Shown here: positions 1-10,113 of the stretch, one piece after another
Position numbering within the stretch: the first letter of the stretch is position 1
Layout: every line of letters begins with the position of its first letter
Assembly (NCBI RefSeq): GCF_013624435.2
Contig: NZ_CP061768.1
Location: 3,252,001-3,316,000 of the forward strand
Length of the DNA: 64,000 bases
Reading direction: 5' to 3'
Origin: Nocardioides campestrisoli
Lineage (GTDB): Bacteria > Actinomycetota > Actinomycetes > Propionibacteriales > Nocardioidaceae
Translations under genes and position numbers: made by a program
The notes under the pieces: generated by a model
The model's input: the letters and a program-made list of their open reading frames with translations, nothing else
The model's database searches: none
What the model was told of the DNA's origin: nothing

Positions 1-69
1 ACGACCGTCGCGACCGCGGCCTCCCGACTGGCGCTCGCCACTGCGCTGTCCGCGCTGGGCTCCGCTCAT
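1..69 (-). CDS. rpsE: 30S ribosomal protein S5, N-terminal fragment
   Basis: Only the first 23 codons lie in the window; the gene runs off the left edge. The visible N-terminus (MSGAQRGQRSGER...) is the basic, Gly/Arg-rich tail typical of actinobacterial S5. A GAGGAAAG ribosome binding site stands ahead of the ATG at 69. It follows rplR directly, the standard spc-operon order (rplF-rplR-rpsE). Identity rests on position and N-terminal composition, because no S5 domain is visible. Confidence 0.85.
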   Translation of the reverse strand, partial: MSGAQRGQRSGERQSGGRGRDGR

Positions 70-106
70 GAGACTTTCCTCTTCTCTCTCTTGCTTGTCC
101 GTGCGA

Positions 107-490
107 TCAGAAGGCCAGGCCGCCCTCACGGGCGGCGTCTGCCAGGGCCGCGACGCGACCGTGGTACTTGTTGCCGGCGCGGTCGAAGACCACGCCCTCG
201 ACACCAGCGGCCTTGGCGCGCTGGGCAACCAGCTCACCGACCTTCTTCGCCTTGGCCGTCTTGTCCCCGTCCACGGAGCGCACGTCGGCCTCCATGGTCG
301 AGGCGTAGGCCAGCGTCTTGCCGACGAGATCGTCGACCACCTGCACGCTGATGTGCTTCGCGGACCGGGTCACCACCAGGCGGGGACGCTCAGGGGTGCC
401 CGAGATCCGCTTGCGACCGCGCATCTGGCGGCGCAGGCGCGACCGGACACGACCGGCCGTGTGCTTGTTGTTCGACAGCGAGATAGCCAT
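107..490 (-). CDS. rplR: 50S ribosomal protein L18
   Basis: This 127-residue protein has normal length for L18, which binds 5S rRNA and helps anchor the central protuberance of the large subunit. The basic N-terminus is followed by the family core, including [16 protein letters not shown] near residues 36-51 and a C-terminal [14 protein letters not shown] segment. It lies 3 bp after rplF in the spc operon and is co-transcribed with rpsE. Nothing is unusual. Confidence 0.97.
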   Translation of the reverse strand: MAISLSNNKHTAGRVRSRLRRQMRGRKRISGTPERPRLVVTRSAKHISVQVVDDLVGKTLAYASTMEADVRSVDGDKTAKAKKVGELVAQRAKAAGVEGVVFDRAGNKYHGRVAALADAAREGGLAF

Positions 491-493
491 GAC

Positions 494-1036
494 TTACTTA
501 CCAGCCTTTCCGACCTTGCGGCGGATCTGCTCGCCGGCGTATCGCACGCCCTTGCCCTTGTACGGCTCGGGCTTGCGGAGCTTGCGAATGTTCGCAGCGG
601 TCTCGCCGACCAGCTGCTTGTCGATCCCGACCACACCGAGCTTGGTGGGGCTCTCGACGGTGAAGGTGATGCCCTCCGGCGCGTCGAGGATGATCGGGTG
701 CGAGTAGCCGAGCTGGAACTCCAGCTGGGTCGGGCTCTTGGACAGGACGCGGTAACCCACGCCCACGATCTCGAGCTTCTTCTCGTAGCCCTCGGTGACA
801 CCCACGACCATGTTGTTGATCAGGGTGCGCGTGAGCCCGTGGCGCGAGCGGCTGTCGCGGTGGTCGTCGGGGCGCTTGACCTCGAGCACACCGTCCTCGC
901 CCTTGTCGACGGTGATCGGGGAGACCACCGTGTGCGACAGGGTGCCCTTGGGGCCCTTGACGGTCACCAGCGCGTCGTCGATCTGCACGTCGACGCCGGA
1001 CGGGACCGTGATCGGGAGCTTGCCAATGCGTGACAT
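494..1036 (-). CDS. rplF: 50S ribosomal protein L6
   Basis: The 180 residues match L6, a two-domain protein that binds 23S rRNA helix 97 near the factor-binding site. It starts [15 protein letters not shown] and ends with the family signature [12 protein letters not shown] followed by a Lys-rich tail. The GGAGGACACAAGC stretch before the ATG at 1036 contains a strong ribosome binding site. It sits between rpsH and rplR. Confidence 0.98.
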   Translation of the reverse strand: MSRIGKLPITVPSGVDVQIDDALVTVKGPKGTLSHTVVSPITVDKGEDGVLEVKRPDDHRDSRSRHGLTRTLINNMVVGVTEGYEKKLEIVGVGYRVLSKSPTQLEFQLGYSHPIILDAPEGITFTVESPTKLGVVGIDKQLVGETAANIRKLRKPEPYKGKGVRYAGEQIRRKVGKAGK

Positions 1037-1063
1037 TGCTTGTGTCCTCCTTCGGTCTCGTCG

Positions 1064-1471
1064 TTACCAGACGTAGGCGAGGACTTCCCCACCCACGCCC
1101 TTCTGGTTCGCCTGGCGGTCGGTCAGCAGTCCCTGGCTGGTCGAGATGATCGCGACCCCCAGGCCGCCGAGCACCTTCGGGAGACCCGTGGACTTGGCGT
1201 ACACCCGGAGACCGGGCTTGCTGATGCGACGCACTCCGGCAATGGAGCGCTCGCGGTTGCGGCCGTACTTGAGGGTGATGTTGAGCGTCTTGCCCACCTC
1301 GCCCTCAGCCGGCTCCTTCACGTCGAAAGAGGTGATGTACCCCTCCTGCTGGAGGATCTCCGCGACGCCGGCCTTGAGCTTGCTGTAAGGCATCGACACC
1401 GCGTCGTGGTACGCCTGGTTGGCGTTGCGCAGACGCGTGAGCATGTCTGCGATCGGGTCAGTCATCGTCAT
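1064..1471 (-). CDS. rpsH: 30S ribosomal protein S8
   Basis: The 135 residues match S8, a primary 16S rRNA binder needed for assembly of the central domain. It begins [20 protein letters not shown]; many actinobacterial homologs start at the second Met (MTDPIADM), so the start may be 6 bp downstream at 1465. The C-terminus [19 protein letters not shown] carries the family signature. It lies between rpsN and rplF. Confidence 0.97.
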   Translation of the reverse strand: MTMTDPIADMLTRLRNANQAYHDAVSMPYSKLKAGVAEILQQEGYITSFDVKEPAEGEVGKTLNITLKYGRNRERSIAGVRRISKPGLRVYAKSTGLPKVLGGLGVAIISTSQGLLTDRQANQKGVGGEVLAYVW

Positions 1472-1563
1472 GGCCGGTTCGGCCCTTTCTCTCTGTGGTT
1501 TCGGCCCGGTGCTCCCCGGAGGGCGGGCCGACCTTCAGCGGTTGGTTGTTGGCAGGGGGGACG

Positions 1564-1749
1564 TCACCAGGAGGACTTGGTCACACCGGGCAGCTCGCCA
1601 CGGTGCGCCATCTCCCGCAGGCAGATGCGGCACAGCCCGAACTTCCGGTAGACGGCCTTGGGCCGACCGCAGCGCTGGCACCGGGTGTATCCACGAACGG
1701 CGAACTTCGGCTTGCGAGCCGCCTTGACCTTCAGAGCAGTCTTCGCCAT
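1564..1749 (-). CDS. rpsN: 30S ribosomal protein S14, zinc-binding (type Z)
   Basis: At 61 residues this is the short, zinc-containing form of S14. Two CxxC pairs (CQRC and CRIC, near residues 24-27 and 40-43) form the zinc ribbon. Type Z is the housekeeping S14 in actinobacteria; the longer cysteine-free form is usually elsewhere and made under zinc limitation. It starts 1 bp after rplE ends, so the two are probably translationally coupled. Confidence 0.97.
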
Positions 1750-1750
1750 G

Positions 1751-2320
1751 TCAGTTCTCCTTGAACGGGAAGCCGAGGTGCTTGAGCAGGGCGCGGCCCT
1801 GGTCGTCGGTGGTCGCCGTGGTCACGACGGTGATGTCCATGCCGCGCGACCGGTCGATCTTGTCCTGGTCGATCTCGTGGAACATCACCTGCTCGGTGAG
1901 ACCGAAGGTGTAGTTGCCCCGCCCGTCGAACTGCTTGGGCGAGAGGCCGCGGAAGTCGCGGATGCGCGGCAGCGCGAGCGACAGCAGACGGTCCATGAAC
2001 TCCCACATGCGGTCGCCCCGCAGGGTGACGTGGGCACCGATCGGCATGCCCTCGCGCAGCTTGAACTGCGCGATGGACTTGCGGGCCTTGGTCACCATCG
2101 GCTTCTGGCCGGTGATGGCGGTCAGGTCCTTGATCGCGCCCTCGATCAGCTTCGAGTCGCGCGCGGCCTCGCCGACGCCCATGTTGACGACGACCTTGGT
2201 CAGGCCGGGCACCTGCATGACGTTCTTGTTGTCGAACTCGGACTGCAGCGCGGGGAGGATCTCCTCGCGGTAGCGGACCTTGAGACGAGGCATGGTGGTC
2301 TCGGTGGCGGTCTGGGTCAT
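1751..2320 (-). CDS. rplE: 50S ribosomal protein L5
   Basis: L5 binds 5S rRNA and contacts the P-site tRNA. I place the start at the ATG at 2320 ([17 protein letters not shown], 189 residues) because a strong GGAAGGAG site precedes it and rplX ends at 2322. The open frame continues upstream to 2428 but would then overlap rplX. An internal ATG at 2290 (MPRLKVRY) is possible. The family segment [19 protein letters not shown] is present. Confidence 0.96.
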
Positions 2321-2321
2321 C

Positions 2322-2687
2322 TCAGATCTCCTTCCCGGTCTTGCGAGACACACGGACGCTGCGCTCGGCGGTGTACGTCGAACCGTCGGCCCGGCGCTTG
2401 GTGACCTCGTCGCGGCGGAAGGCGACACGCGTCACGCCGTCGTCCTCGACCAGCATCACGTTCGACACGTGGATCGGGGCCTCGGCGGTGATGATGCCAC
2501 CGGTGTTGCCGGAACCGGAGTTGACGACCTTGGTGTGGCGCTTGATGCGGTTCACACCCTCGACGATCACCCGCTGCTCCTCGCGGAGCACCGAGATGAC
2601 CTTGCCCTGGGCGCCCTTGTCCTTGCCGGCGATCACCTTGACGGTGTCACCCTTCTTGATGTTGATGCTCGGGGACTTCTTGGGCAT
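2322..2687 (-). CDS. rplX: 50S ribosomal protein L24
   Basis: L24 is an assembly initiator that binds the 5' end of 23S rRNA. A KOW motif ([21 protein letters not shown]) lies near residues 10-30. The chosen ATG at 2687 overlaps the rplN stop by one base (TGATG) and has GGAGG seven bases upstream; a GTG one codon earlier at 2690 is too close to that site. Length is 121 residues. Confidence 0.96.
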   Translation of the reverse strand: MPKKSPSINIKKGDTVKVIAGKDKGAQGKVISVLREEQRVIVEGVNRIKRHTKVVNSGSGNTGGIITAEAPIHVSNVMLVEDDGVTRVAFRRDEVTKRRADGSTYTAERSVRVSRKTGKEI

Positions 2688-3055
2688 CACAGCACCTCCG
2701 GGGCGAGCGAGATGATCTTCATGAACTTCTTCTCGCGCAGCTCACGACCGACGGGGCCGAAGATGCGGGTACCACGCGGCTCGCCGTCGTTCTTGAGAAT
2801 GACGGCGGCGTTCTCGTCGAAGCGGATGTAGGAACCGTCGGCGCGACGGCGCTCCTTGACGGTGCGCACGACGACGGCCTTCACGACGTCACCCTTCTTC
2901 ACGTTGCCACCGGGGATCGCGTCCTTGACGGTGGCGACGATGGTGTCGCCGATGCCGGCGTAGCGGCGACCCGATCCACCGAGAACACGGATGCAAAGGA
3001 TCTCCTTGGCACCGGTGTTGTCGGCGACCTTGAGCCGCGACTCCTGCTGGATCAT
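2687..3055 (-). CDS. rplN: 50S ribosomal protein L14
   Basis: The 122 residues are the exact usual length of L14, which lies at the subunit interface and contacts 16S rRNA helix 14. It starts [18 protein letters not shown] and contains the family segment [17 protein letters not shown]. It is the first gene of the spc operon here: 107 bp, including a hairpin followed by a T-rich run, separate it from rpsQ. It overlaps rplX by one base. Confidence 0.98.
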   Translation of the reverse strand: MIQQESRLKVADNTGAKEILCIRVLGGSGRRYAGIGDTIVATVKDAIPGGNVKKGDVVKAVVVRTVKERRRADGSYIRFDENAAVILKNDGEPRGTRIFGPVGRELREKKFMKIISLAPEVL

Positions 3056-3139
3056 TGGTTTCTCCTGGTTGTCGAGCTGGTTCTCGCCCGGCCGCGGACG
3101 CGGTGGGGAGCCTTGCCGAACTGGTTAATGGAAAATCAA

Positions 3140-3158
3140 GGGCCGTACGGGACGGCCC
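3140..3158 (-). terminator. Terminator-like hairpin between rpsQ and rplN
   Basis: On the minus strand GGGCCGT, a 5-nt loop and ACGGCCC form a perfect 7-bp stem, followed at once by TTGATTTTCC. The stem plus T-rich run is the classical layout of an intrinsic terminator. It lies just after the rpsQ stop, so it probably ends or attenuates S10-operon transcription before the spc operon. It is unusually U-rich for this genome. No clear spc promoter was found in the remaining gap. Confidence 0.6.
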
Positions 3159-3162
3159 GCGG

Positions 3163-3444
3163 TCACTTGGCCTTCTCGACGACCTGGATCACACGCCAGC
3201 GCTTGGTGGCCGACAGCGGGCGGGTCTCCATGATCAGGACCCGGTCGCCGATGCCACACTCGTTGGTCTCGTCGTGCGCCTTGAGCTTGGAGGTGCGCCG
3301 CATGACCTTGCCGTAGAGGGCGTGCTTCACCCGGTCCTCGACGCTGACGACGATGGTCTTGTCCATCTTGTCGCTGACGACCAGGCCCTCACGGACCTTG
3401 CGGGAGTTCCGTGCAGCCTCGACCGCGGTGGTGTCCTTGCTCAT
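3163..3444 (-). CDS. rpsQ: 30S ribosomal protein S17
   Basis: S17 is a 16S rRNA-binding OB-fold assembly protein. The 93-residue product has a short N-terminal extension ([16 protein letters not shown]) before the core [19 protein letters not shown], and the family segment [17 protein letters not shown]. It overlaps the end of rpmC by 4 bp (ATGA), indicating translational coupling, and is the last gene before the hairpin at 3140-3158. Confidence 0.97.
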   Translation of the reverse strand: MSKDTTAVEAARNSRKVREGLVVSDKMDKTIVVSVEDRVKHALYGKVMRRTSKLKAHDETNECGIGDRVLIMETRPLSATKRWRVIQVVEKAK

Positions 3445-3689
3445 GCGGTGGCCTCTTCCTTGCTCTCGGCGCCCGGCGCGGTCCGGATGCCGAGCTCGCG
3501 CTCACGCACCACGGTGTAGATCCGGGCGATGTCCTTCTTGACCGTACGGAGCCGGCCGTGGCTGTCCAGCTGCCCGGTGGCAGCCTGGAACCGGAGGTTG
3601 AACAGCTCCTCCTTGGCCTCACGCAGTCGACCCTCGAGGTCGGCGGCGGTCAGCTCGTCCAGCGCCGTGGCGCTCAGCTTGTCGCTCAT
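3441..3689 (-). CDS. rpmC: 50S ribosomal protein L29
   Basis: L29 sits at the peptide exit tunnel near the trigger factor and SRP docking site. The helical-hairpin signature [17 protein letters not shown] is visible near residues 27-43. At 82 residues it is longer than the roughly 65 residues of E. coli L29, with an acidic/Ala-rich C-terminal tail, as is common in actinobacteria. It overlaps rplP (ATGA) and rpsQ. Confidence 0.97.
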   Translation of the reverse strand: MSDKLSATALDELTAADLEGRLREAKEELFNLRFQAATGQLDSHGRLRTVKKDIARIYTVVRERELGIRTAPGAESKEEATA

Positions 3690-4108
3690 CAGAATTCACC
3701 AGCCTCGCGGGAGATGAACCGGCACTTCATCGGAAGCTTGTGCATCGCGCGGCGCATGGCCTCGCGGGCGACTTCCTCCGTCACACCGGAAAGTTCGAAC
3801 ATGACGCGGCCGGGCTTGACGTTCGCCACCCACCACTCGGGGGAACCCTTACCAGATCCCATGCGGGTCTCGGCAGGCTTCTTGGTCAGCGGGCGGTCCG
3901 GGTAGATGTTGATCCAGACCTTTCCGCCACGCTTGATGTGACGGGTCATCGCGATACGAGCAGACTCGATCTGCCGGTTCGTGACGTAGTGACCCTCCAC
4001 CGCCTGGATGCCGAAGTCGCCGAAAGCGAGCTTCGTGCCACCCTTGGCCGCACCGGTCCGCTTGGGGTGGTGCTGCTTGCGGTGCTTGACACGACGGGGC
4101 ATCAACAT
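3689..4108 (-). CDS. rplP: 50S ribosomal protein L16
   Basis: L16 binds near the A site and helps place tRNA. The ATG at 4108 ([13 protein letters not shown]) gives 139 residues, the usual length. The frame is open further upstream but would run into rpsC. The signature [18 protein letters not shown] is present. Four bases separate it from the rpsC stop. A second ATG two codons in (4102) is an alternative start. Confidence 0.97.
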   Translation of the reverse strand: MLMPRRVKHRKQHHPKRTGAAKGGTKLAFGDFGIQAVEGHYVTNRQIESARIAMTRHIKRGGKVWINIYPDRPLTKKPAETRMGSGKGSPEWWVANVKPGRVMFELSGVTEEVAREAMRRAMHKLPMKCRFISREAGEF

Positions 4109-4112
4109 GGTG

Positions 4113-4958
4113 TCAGGCCTCCTGTCCGGTGCTGGGCACCTCGGCGGCAGCCTGACCGGTGGCCTCGGCCGACGCAGCAGCGTTGGCGGTGGCCTCCGAC
4201 GGCGCAGCCTCGGTGCGGGGGGCGCGGTCGCCGCGCGAGCCACGGCTCGGACGGTCGGCGCCACGGCTGGGACGACCGCCGCGGCCGGGGGCACCGGCGC
4301 GGGCGGCCTGCTGGGCCTGGCGCTCGGCGCGGGAGCCGGAGACCTCACCCTTGTAGATCCAGACCTTCACGCCGATCCGGCCGAAGGTCGTACGGGCCTC
4401 GTAGAAGCCGTAGTCGATGTCGGCACGCAGGGTGTGCAGCGGCACGCGACCCTCGCGGTAGAACTCGGTGCGCGACATCTCGGCGCCGTTGAGCCGGCCC
4501 GAGCACTGGATCCGGATGCCCTTGGCACCGGAACGCATCGAGGTCTGCATCGCCTTGCGCATCGCACGCCGGAACTGCACGCGGCCCGAGAGCTGCTCGG
4601 CGACACCCTGGGCGACCAGCTGAGCGTCGACCTCGGGGCTCTTGACCTCGAGGATGTTCAGCTGGACCTGCTTGCCGGTCAGCTTCTCCAGCTCGCCGCG
4701 GATGCGGTCGGCCTCGGCGCCACGGCGACCGATGACGATGCCGGGACGGGCGGTGTGGATGTCGACCCGCACGCGGTCACGGGTGCGCTCGATCTCGACC
4801 TTGGAGATGCCGGCCCGCTCCATGCCCTTGGAGAGCAGCTTGCGGATCGCGACGTCCTCGCCGACGTAGGACTTGTACAGCTTGTCGGCGTACCAGCGGG
4901 ACTTGTGGTCCGTGGAGATGCCGAGGCGGAAGCCGTTCGGGTTGATCTTCTGTCCCAT
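4113..4958 (-). CDS. rpsC: 30S ribosomal protein S3
   Basis: S3 forms part of the mRNA entry channel. The N-terminal [14 protein letters not shown], a KH domain with [14 protein letters not shown] near residues 88-101, and the S3 C-terminal domain ([18 protein letters not shown]) are all present. At 281 residues it is longer than E. coli S3 (about 233) because of a low-complexity tail after residue 215, rich in Arg, Gly, Ala and Pro, typical of actinobacteria. It overlaps rplV by one base. Confidence 0.98.
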   Translation of the reverse strand: MGQKINPNGFRLGISTDHKSRWYADKLYKSYVGEDVAIRKLLSKGMERAGISKVEIERTRDRVRVDIHTARPGIVIGRRGAEADRIRGELEKLTGKQVQLNILEVKSPEVDAQLVAQGVAEQLSGRVQFRRAMRKAMQTSMRSGAKGIRIQCSGRLNGAEMSRTEFYREGRVPLHTLRADIDYGFYEARTTFGRIGVKVWIYKGEVSGSRAERQAQQAARAGAPGRGGRPSRGADRPSRGSRGDRAPRTEAAPSEATANAAASAEATGQAAAEVPSTGQEA

Positions 4959-5392
4959 TACTTGGAACCGCCCTTCCGTGCCTTGGTGGCGTCGACGACA
5001 TCGGCCGGCTGGACCACCAGCGTGATGTGGCTGGTGCGCTTGTTGATCCGGGTCGCACGACCCTGCGCACGCGGGCGCCAGCGCTTCATGGTGGGGCCCT
5101 CGTCGACCATCGCCCGGGACACGACGAGGTCGGCGGCCTTGAGGCCCTCCGTGGACTCGGCGTTGGCGATCGCGCTCTCCAGCACCTTGTAGACGGTCTC
5201 CGAGGCGGCCTGCGGCGCGAACTGCAGCAGCGCCAGGGCCTCGTCGACGGGGAGGCCGCGGACCATGTCGACGACACGGCGCGCCTTCATCGGGGAGATC
5301 CGCACGTACCGCGCGCTGGCGAAGGAGCCCGGCTGGTCACCCAGCAGGGTCTCGCGGCGGGCGCTCGTGCGCATACGCTCAGTGACACTCAT
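4958..5392 (-). CDS. rplV: 50S ribosomal protein L22
   Basis: L22 lines the nascent-peptide exit tunnel with its beta-hairpin loop. The 144 residues include an N-terminal extension before the core [20 protein letters not shown] and the hairpin region [20 protein letters not shown], where macrolide-resistance insertions are known in other species. None is evident. It overlaps rpsS by 4 bp and rpsC by 1 bp. Confidence 0.98.
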   Translation of the reverse strand: MSVTERMRTSARRETLLGDQPGSFASARYVRISPMKARRVVDMVRGLPVDEALALLQFAPQAASETVYKVLESAIANAESTEGLKAADLVVSRAMVDEGPTMKRWRPRAQGRATRINKRTSHITLVVQPADVVDATKARKGGSK

Positions 5393-5670
5393 CGACGACG
5401 ACCCTTCCGGTCTTCCTTCACGTGCCCGCGGTAGGTGCGGGTCGGGGCGAACTCGCCCAGCTTGTGGCCCACCATCGAGTCGGTCACGAACACGGGAACG
5501 TGCTTGCGACCGTCGTGCACCGCGATCGTGTGACCGATCATGGCGGGCACGATCATCGACCGGCGCGACCAGGTCTTGATGACGTTGTGCGATCCCTTGT
5601 CGTTCTCGGCGTCCACCTTCTTCATGAGGTGGTCGTCCACGAAGGGACCCTTCTTGAGGCTACGAGGCAT
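5389..5670 (-). CDS. rpsS: 30S ribosomal protein S19
   Basis: S19 sits in the head of the small subunit with S13. It has 93 residues, as usual. It begins [19 protein letters not shown] and carries the family signature [17 protein letters not shown]. It lies 5 bp after rplB and overlaps rplV by 4 bp. Confidence 0.98.
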   Translation of the reverse strand: MPRSLKKGPFVDDHLMKKVDAENDKGSHNVIKTWSRRSMIVPAMIGHTIAVHDGRKHVPVFVTDSMVGHKLGEFAPTRTYRGHVKEDRKGRRR

Positions 5671-5675
5671 GTCAG

Positions 5676-6512
<837 letters not shown>

Positions 6513-6545
6513 TGTCTTAGTCCTTCTTCGCCTTCAGTCGTCCGG

Positions 6546-6851
6546 TCAGCCGACCGGACCCCCGAAGATGTCGATACGGTGGCCCTCAGCGAGGCTGACG
6601 ATGGCGCGCTTGGTGTCCTTGCGCTTGCCCAGGCCGTTGCGGGTACGACGCGTCTTGCCCTGACGGTTGAGCGTGTTGACCGACGTCACCTTCACGTTGA
6701 ACACCTTCTCGACCGCGATCTTGATCTCGGTCTTGTTGGCGTCCGGGTGCACGACGAACGTGTACTTGTTCGCGTCCAGCAGGCCGTAGCTCTTCTCGGA
6801 GACGACCGGGGCGATCAGGATGTCGCGGTGGTCCTTGTGCAGGGTGCTCAC
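6546..6851 (-). CDS. rplW: 50S ribosomal protein L23
   Basis: L23 is at the tunnel exit and is the main docking site for trigger factor and SRP. The 101 residues include [31 protein letters not shown] and a basic loop [16 protein letters not shown]. It overlaps the end of rplD by 4 bp, so coupling is likely. Confidence 0.97.
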   Translation of the reverse strand: MSTLHKDHRDILIAPVVSEKSYGLLDANKYTFVVHPDANKTEIKIAVEKVFNVKVTSVNTLNRQGKTRRTRNGLGKRKDTKRAIVSLAEGHRIDIFGGPVG

Positions 6852-7483
6852 TTCTGGTCCTCCTCGGCCTTCTTCGTCTTGCCGGCGGGAGCCGCGGCCA
6901 CGAAGGCGTCGTAGGCGCCCTTGGTGAAGACCACGTCGTCCGACGCGAGCACGTCGTAGGTGTTCAGCTGGTCGACGGCCACGATGTGCACCTGCGGCGC
7001 GTTGCGCAGCGACAGCCAGGTCAGCGAGTCGCTCCGCTCGAGCACTAGCAGGTAGCGGGCGCGGTCGGTCAGCTCGGACAGCGCGGTGATCGCGGCCTTG
7101 GTGGAGGGCTTGTCGCCCGACACCAGAGCGTCGACCACGTGGATGCGGCCGTTGCGGGCCCGGTCGGAGAGGGCACCGCGCAGGGCGGCGGCCTTCATCT
7201 TCTTGGGGGTGCGCTGGTCGTACGAGCGCGGCTGCGGGCCGTGCACCGTGCCACCGCCGACGAACTGCGGCGCGCGGGTCGAGCCCTGGCGAGCCCGGCC
7301 GGTGCCCTTCTGCTTGTAGGGCTTGCGGCCACCGCCGCGGACGTCGGCCCGCGTCTTGGTGGCGTGCGTGCCCTGACGAGCGGCTGCCTGCTGCGCCACC
7401 ACGACCTGGTGGATCAGCGGGATGTTGACCTCGACACCGAAGATCTCGGCGGGGAAGTCAACCTTGACGGTCTTGGTAGCCAT
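6848..7483 (-). CDS. rplD: 50S ribosomal protein L4
   Basis: L4 reaches into the exit tunnel beside L22. The 211-residue protein carries the extended-loop signature [20 protein letters not shown]. In E. coli L4 also represses the S10 operon; whether that applies in actinobacteria is not established, and I saw no E. coli-like leader structure. It lies 2 bp after rplC and overlaps rplW. Confidence 0.98.
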   Translation of the reverse strand: MATKTVKVDFPAEIFGVEVNIPLIHQVVVAQQAAARQGTHATKTRADVRGGGRKPYKQKGTGRARQGSTRAPQFVGGGTVHGPQPRSYDQRTPKKMKAAALRGALSDRARNGRIHVVDALVSGDKPSTKAAITALSELTDRARYLLVLERSDSLTWLSLRNAPQVHIVAVDQLNTYDVLASDDVVFTKGAYDAFVAAAPAGKTKKAEEDQK

Positions 7484-7485
7484 GC

Positions 7486-8157
7486 TCAGGCCTCCTTGCC
7501 AGCAGTGAGGGAGTCCTTGGCGGCGGAGCGCAGCACCACGAGACCGCCGCGGGGACCGGGAACGGCGCCCTTGAGCAGGATCACGCCCTTCTCGACGTCC
7601 ACGGCGTGCACGGTGACGTTCTGGGTGGTGACGGTGTCGTTACCCATGCGGCCGGACATCCGGGTGCCCTTGAAGACACGGCCCGGGGTGGCGCAGGCGC
7701 CGATGGAGCCGGGCTTGCGGTGGTTGCGGTGGGCACCGTGCGAGGCAGAGACACCGGAGAAGCCATGACGCTTCATGGTTCCGGCGAAGCCCTTGCCCTT
7801 GCTGGTGCCGGTGACGTCGATCTGCTCGCCGGCGGAGAACAGCTCGGGGCTGAGCTCCTGGCCGACGGTGTAGGTCGCGGCGTCAGCGGTCCGGATCTCC
7901 ACCACGTGGCGACGCGGGGTGACCCCGGCCTTGGCGAAGTGACCGGCCTCGGGGCGGTTGACCTTGCGGGCCTCGATCTCGCCGAACCCGACCTGGATGG
8001 CGTTGTAGCCATCGGTCTGGGGCTGACGGACCTGGGTGACCACGTTGGTCGCCGCAGCGATCACGGTCACGGGGACGACGCGGTTGTTCTCGTCCCACAG
8101 CTGGGTCATGCCGAGCTTGGTGCCCAGCAGCCCCTTCACGTTTCGTTCGAAAGTCAT
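7486..8157 (-). CDS. rplC: 50S ribosomal protein L3
   Basis: L3 is an early 23S rRNA assembly protein whose loop reaches the peptidyl-transferase centre. The 223 residues begin [19 protein letters not shown] and contain the family signature [20 protein letters not shown] with [15 protein letters not shown]. It lies 11 bp after rpsJ. Confidence 0.98.
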   Translation of the reverse strand: MTFERNVKGLLGTKLGMTQLWDENNRVVPVTVIAAATNVVTQVRQPQTDGYNAIQVGFGEIEARKVNRPEAGHFAKAGVTPRRHVVEIRTADAATYTVGQELSPELFSAGEQIDVTGTSKGKGFAGTMKRHGFSGVSASHGAHRNHRKPGSIGACATPGRVFKGTRMSGRMGNDTVTTQNVTVHAVDVEKGVILLKGAVPGPRGGLVVLRSAAKDSLTAGKEA

Positions 8158-8168
8158 CGTCTCAGACC

Positions 8169-8477
8169 TCAGAGCTTGATCTCGATGTCGACACCGGCAG
8201 GCAGATCGAGGCGCATCAGCGAGTCGACCGTCTTCGGAGTCGGGTCGATGATGTCGATGAGGCGCTTGTGCGTGCGCATCTCGAAGTGCTCGCGGGAGTC
8301 CTTGTACTTGTGGGGCGAGCGGATGACGCAGTACACGTTCTTCTCGGTCGGCAGCGGCACGGGGCCGGCGACCTTGGCACCCGTGCGGGTGACGGTGTCC
8401 ACGATCTTGCGCGCCGAGGTGTCGATCACCTCGTGGTCATAGGCCTTGAGCCTGATGCGGATCTTCTGTCCCGCCAT
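8169..8477 (-). CDS. rpsJ: 30S ribosomal protein S10
   Basis: S10 is a small-subunit head protein and, in many bacteria, the NusE antitermination factor. It has 102 residues, the usual length. It begins [21 protein letters not shown] and carries [20 protein letters not shown]. It is the first gene of the S10 operon, with a long non-coding stretch upstream. Confidence 0.98.
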   Translation of the reverse strand: MAGQKIRIRLKAYDHEVIDTSARKIVDTVTRTGAKVAGPVPLPTEKNVYCVIRSPHKYKDSREHFEMRTHKRLIDIIDPTPKTVDSLMRLDLPAGVDIEIKL

Positions 8478-8875
8478 AGGTCTCTCTCGTCCTTCTCTCG
8501 CACCCCAGGAGGTGCCGCGTCACGGTCTGTTCTCTCGACACGGCCCCGGGTGGAGCCGTACCGCCTGTTCCTCACCTCCACCGCCGACCCCCGCGGTCGG
8601 GCGTGTCGCCTAGTTCGGACGACACAGGACCGGGATCCTGCGGTGTTTCTCTTGGCGCCCAGCGGTTCGCCGGGCCGATCGGGTCTCGGCCTGAAGGTGT
8701 TCTCAGATGGTGCGACGCACGCAAGACCACGGATTCAGGGCACTCAGCAGCCGAAGCAGCTGGGAGACGCGATTCAATAGTCAAGGTGTGGCGCACCCCG
8801 GCGACCCGCCGGAGCAACCGGACTATCTTGGCAGACCGCACCACGTTCGACCAAATCGTCCCGGCCTCGCGACCT
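8478..8875 (-). promoter_or_regulatory. 398-bp non-coding leader/promoter region of the S10 operon
   Basis: No gene is supported here; an open frame at 8572-8844 lacks any family resemblance and has no good start context. The stretch must hold the promoter of the S10 operon because trmB, further upstream on the same strand, is a separate gene. The best candidate I see is TCGAAC (8850-8845) with a 17-bp spacer and GATAGT (8827-8822), giving a leader of about 340 nt. A lone TTGACT (8784-8779) has no partner -10. Both are weak. Confidence 0.4.
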
Positions 8876-9619
8876 TCAGGCCTGCGGATCGACCTTGCGA
8901 TAGGCCAGGTCGGTGATCTCCCGGCCCTTCTCCAGGCCCTTGCGCTCGAACTTCGTGACCGGCCGGGCGTCCCACCGCGGCACCGCTCCCCCGTCCAGCA
9001 ACGGCTCGGCGTCCAGCACCTCGCGCATCTGGTCGGCGTAGTCCGCCCAGTCCGTGGCCAGCCGCCACAGGGCGCCGACCTGGAGCCGGGAGACCGCCGT
9101 CGCGGCGAAGTCCCGGTCGATCAGCCGGCGCTTGCGGTGCTTCTTCTTGTGCCACGGGTCGGGGAAGAAGGTCCACAGCTCGGCGATGCTGTCCGGGGCC
9201 AGCACGTGCTCCAGGAACCAGGCGGCGTCCACCGAGCAGAACCTGATGTTCTCGGCACCAGCGTCCGCTGCCCGCCACAGCCCGTCGGCGACCCCGGGCC
9301 GCCAGACCTCCAGCGCCAGCACGTTGCACTCGGGCCGGGCTGCGGCCAGCACCGCCGTGGCTTCACCGACCCCCGAGCCGATCTCGACCACCAGCGGGGC
9401 GCTGCGCCCGAACCACTGGTCGAGCTCGAAGTCCGGGCGGTCCACGGCCTCGTCCGGGATCACCCAGTCCGCCTGGTGCGCCGCCCAGCCCTCGGCCTGC
9501 TTGGGGGTGAACCTGCTGCCGCGCCGGGAGTAGGAGAGCACCTCGCGCATCCGCCGACCGTCCTCGGTGAGCTTGTGGTGGGGACGCGCGGGACGGACGG
9601 ACTCGTTCACGCCACCCAT
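8876..9619 (-). CDS. trmB: tRNA (guanine-N7-)-methyltransferase
   Basis: TrmB methylates N7 of G46 in the tRNA variable loop using S-adenosylmethionine. The 247-residue protein has the SAM-binding motif VEIGSGVGE at 78-86, an acidic loop with LALEVWRPG near 101-109, the family signature FFPDPWHKKKH from 151, and TKFERKGLEKG near the C-terminus. It lies between the S10 operon and a divergent araC-type gene only 26 bp away. A GTG three codons downstream (9610) is a possible alternative start. Confidence 0.95.
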   Translation of the reverse strand: MGGVNESVRPARPHHKLTEDGRRMREVLSYSRRGSRFTPKQAEGWAAHQADWVIPDEAVDRPDFELDQWFGRSAPLVVEIGSGVGEATAVLAAARPECNVLALEVWRPGVADGLWRAADAGAENIRFCSVDAAWFLEHVLAPDSIAELWTFFPDPWHKKKHRKRRLIDRDFAATAVSRLQVGALWRLATDWADYADQMREVLDAEPLLDGGAVPRWDARPVTKFERKGLEKGREITDLAYRKVDPQA

Positions 9620-9633
9620 TCTCTCCCGCGGCC

Positions 9634-9639
9634 TACGAT
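9634..9639 (+). promoter_or_regulatory. Putative -10 box of the araC-type gene (leaderless layout)
   Basis: TACGAT lies 6 nt before the ATG at 9646, so transcription would begin at or next to the start codon. No convincing -35 is seen. Confidence 0.4.
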
Positions 9640-9645
9640 GCCAGG

Positions 9646-10113
9646 ATGCCCACCCCCACGCGCCGCGTGCCCGGTGACGTCCTGGTGCACCTGCGCCGGG
9701 CCCGGGACCACATGGACCGGCACTTCGCCGAGGAGCTCGACCTCGCCGAGGTGGCGGCGGTGGCGGGCCTGAGCAAATACCACTTCCTGCGCTCGTTCGC
9801 CGCGACGTACCGCATCACGCCGGCCGCCTACCTGTGCGAGCGGCGGATCGAGCGGGCCCAGGACCTGCTGCGTACGGCCAACCTCACGGTGACCGAGGTC
9901 TGTCACGCCGTGGGCTACAGCAGCCTCGGCTCCTTCTCGGCCCGCTTCAGCGAGATCACCGGCGAGACGCCCAGCGCCTTCGCCGCCCGGTACGCCGCAG
10001 CGGGTGCGCCCAGGATCCCGGCTGCCACATCTTCATGGCCGGCCTGGTGGAGCGCAGGAGAGCAATCGAGGAGAAGCAGGACCCCGGCCACGCTCCCTAG
10101 GGTCGAGGCATGA
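9646..10113 (+). CDS. AraC-family transcriptional regulator, C-terminus apparently frameshifted
   Basis: This is a small DNA-binding protein of the AraC/XylS type. Two helix-turn-helix units span about residues 26-105 (LDLAEVAAVAGLSKYHFLRS and LTVTEVCHAVGYSSLGSFSA). There is no separate ligand-binding domain. After residue 125 the reading frame gives RIPAATSSWPAW and an Arg/Ser-rich tail. One extra G near 10019-10023 would give RIPGCHIFMAGLVERRRAIEEK and a TAG stop at 10098-10100, which looks like the normal end of this subfamily. A one-base deletion or a sequencing error is therefore likely. The downstream VOC gene is probably its functional partner. Confidence 0.8.
   Translation: MPTPTRRVPGDVLVHLRRARDHMDRHFAEELDLAEVAAVAGLSKYHFLRSFAATYRITPAAYLCERRIERAQDLLRTANLTVTEVCHAVGYSSLGSFSARFSEITGETPSAFAARYAAAGAPRIPAATSSWPAWWSAGEQSRRSRTPATLPRVEA
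10098..10103 (+). promoter_or_regulatory. Putative -10 box of the VOC gene
   Basis: TAGGGT lies 6 nt before the ATG at 10110. Its TAG is also the stop codon of the araC-type gene in the corrected frame. Confidence 0.35.

Noticed and set aside
8779..8784. TTGACT as the -35 of the S10 operon
   Set aside because: No -10-like hexamer at 16-19 bp downstream (17-bp position reads AGCTGC).
8572..8844. 90-residue open frame upstream of rpsJ
   Set aside because: No ribosome binding site or family resemblance; lies in the expected promoter/leader region.
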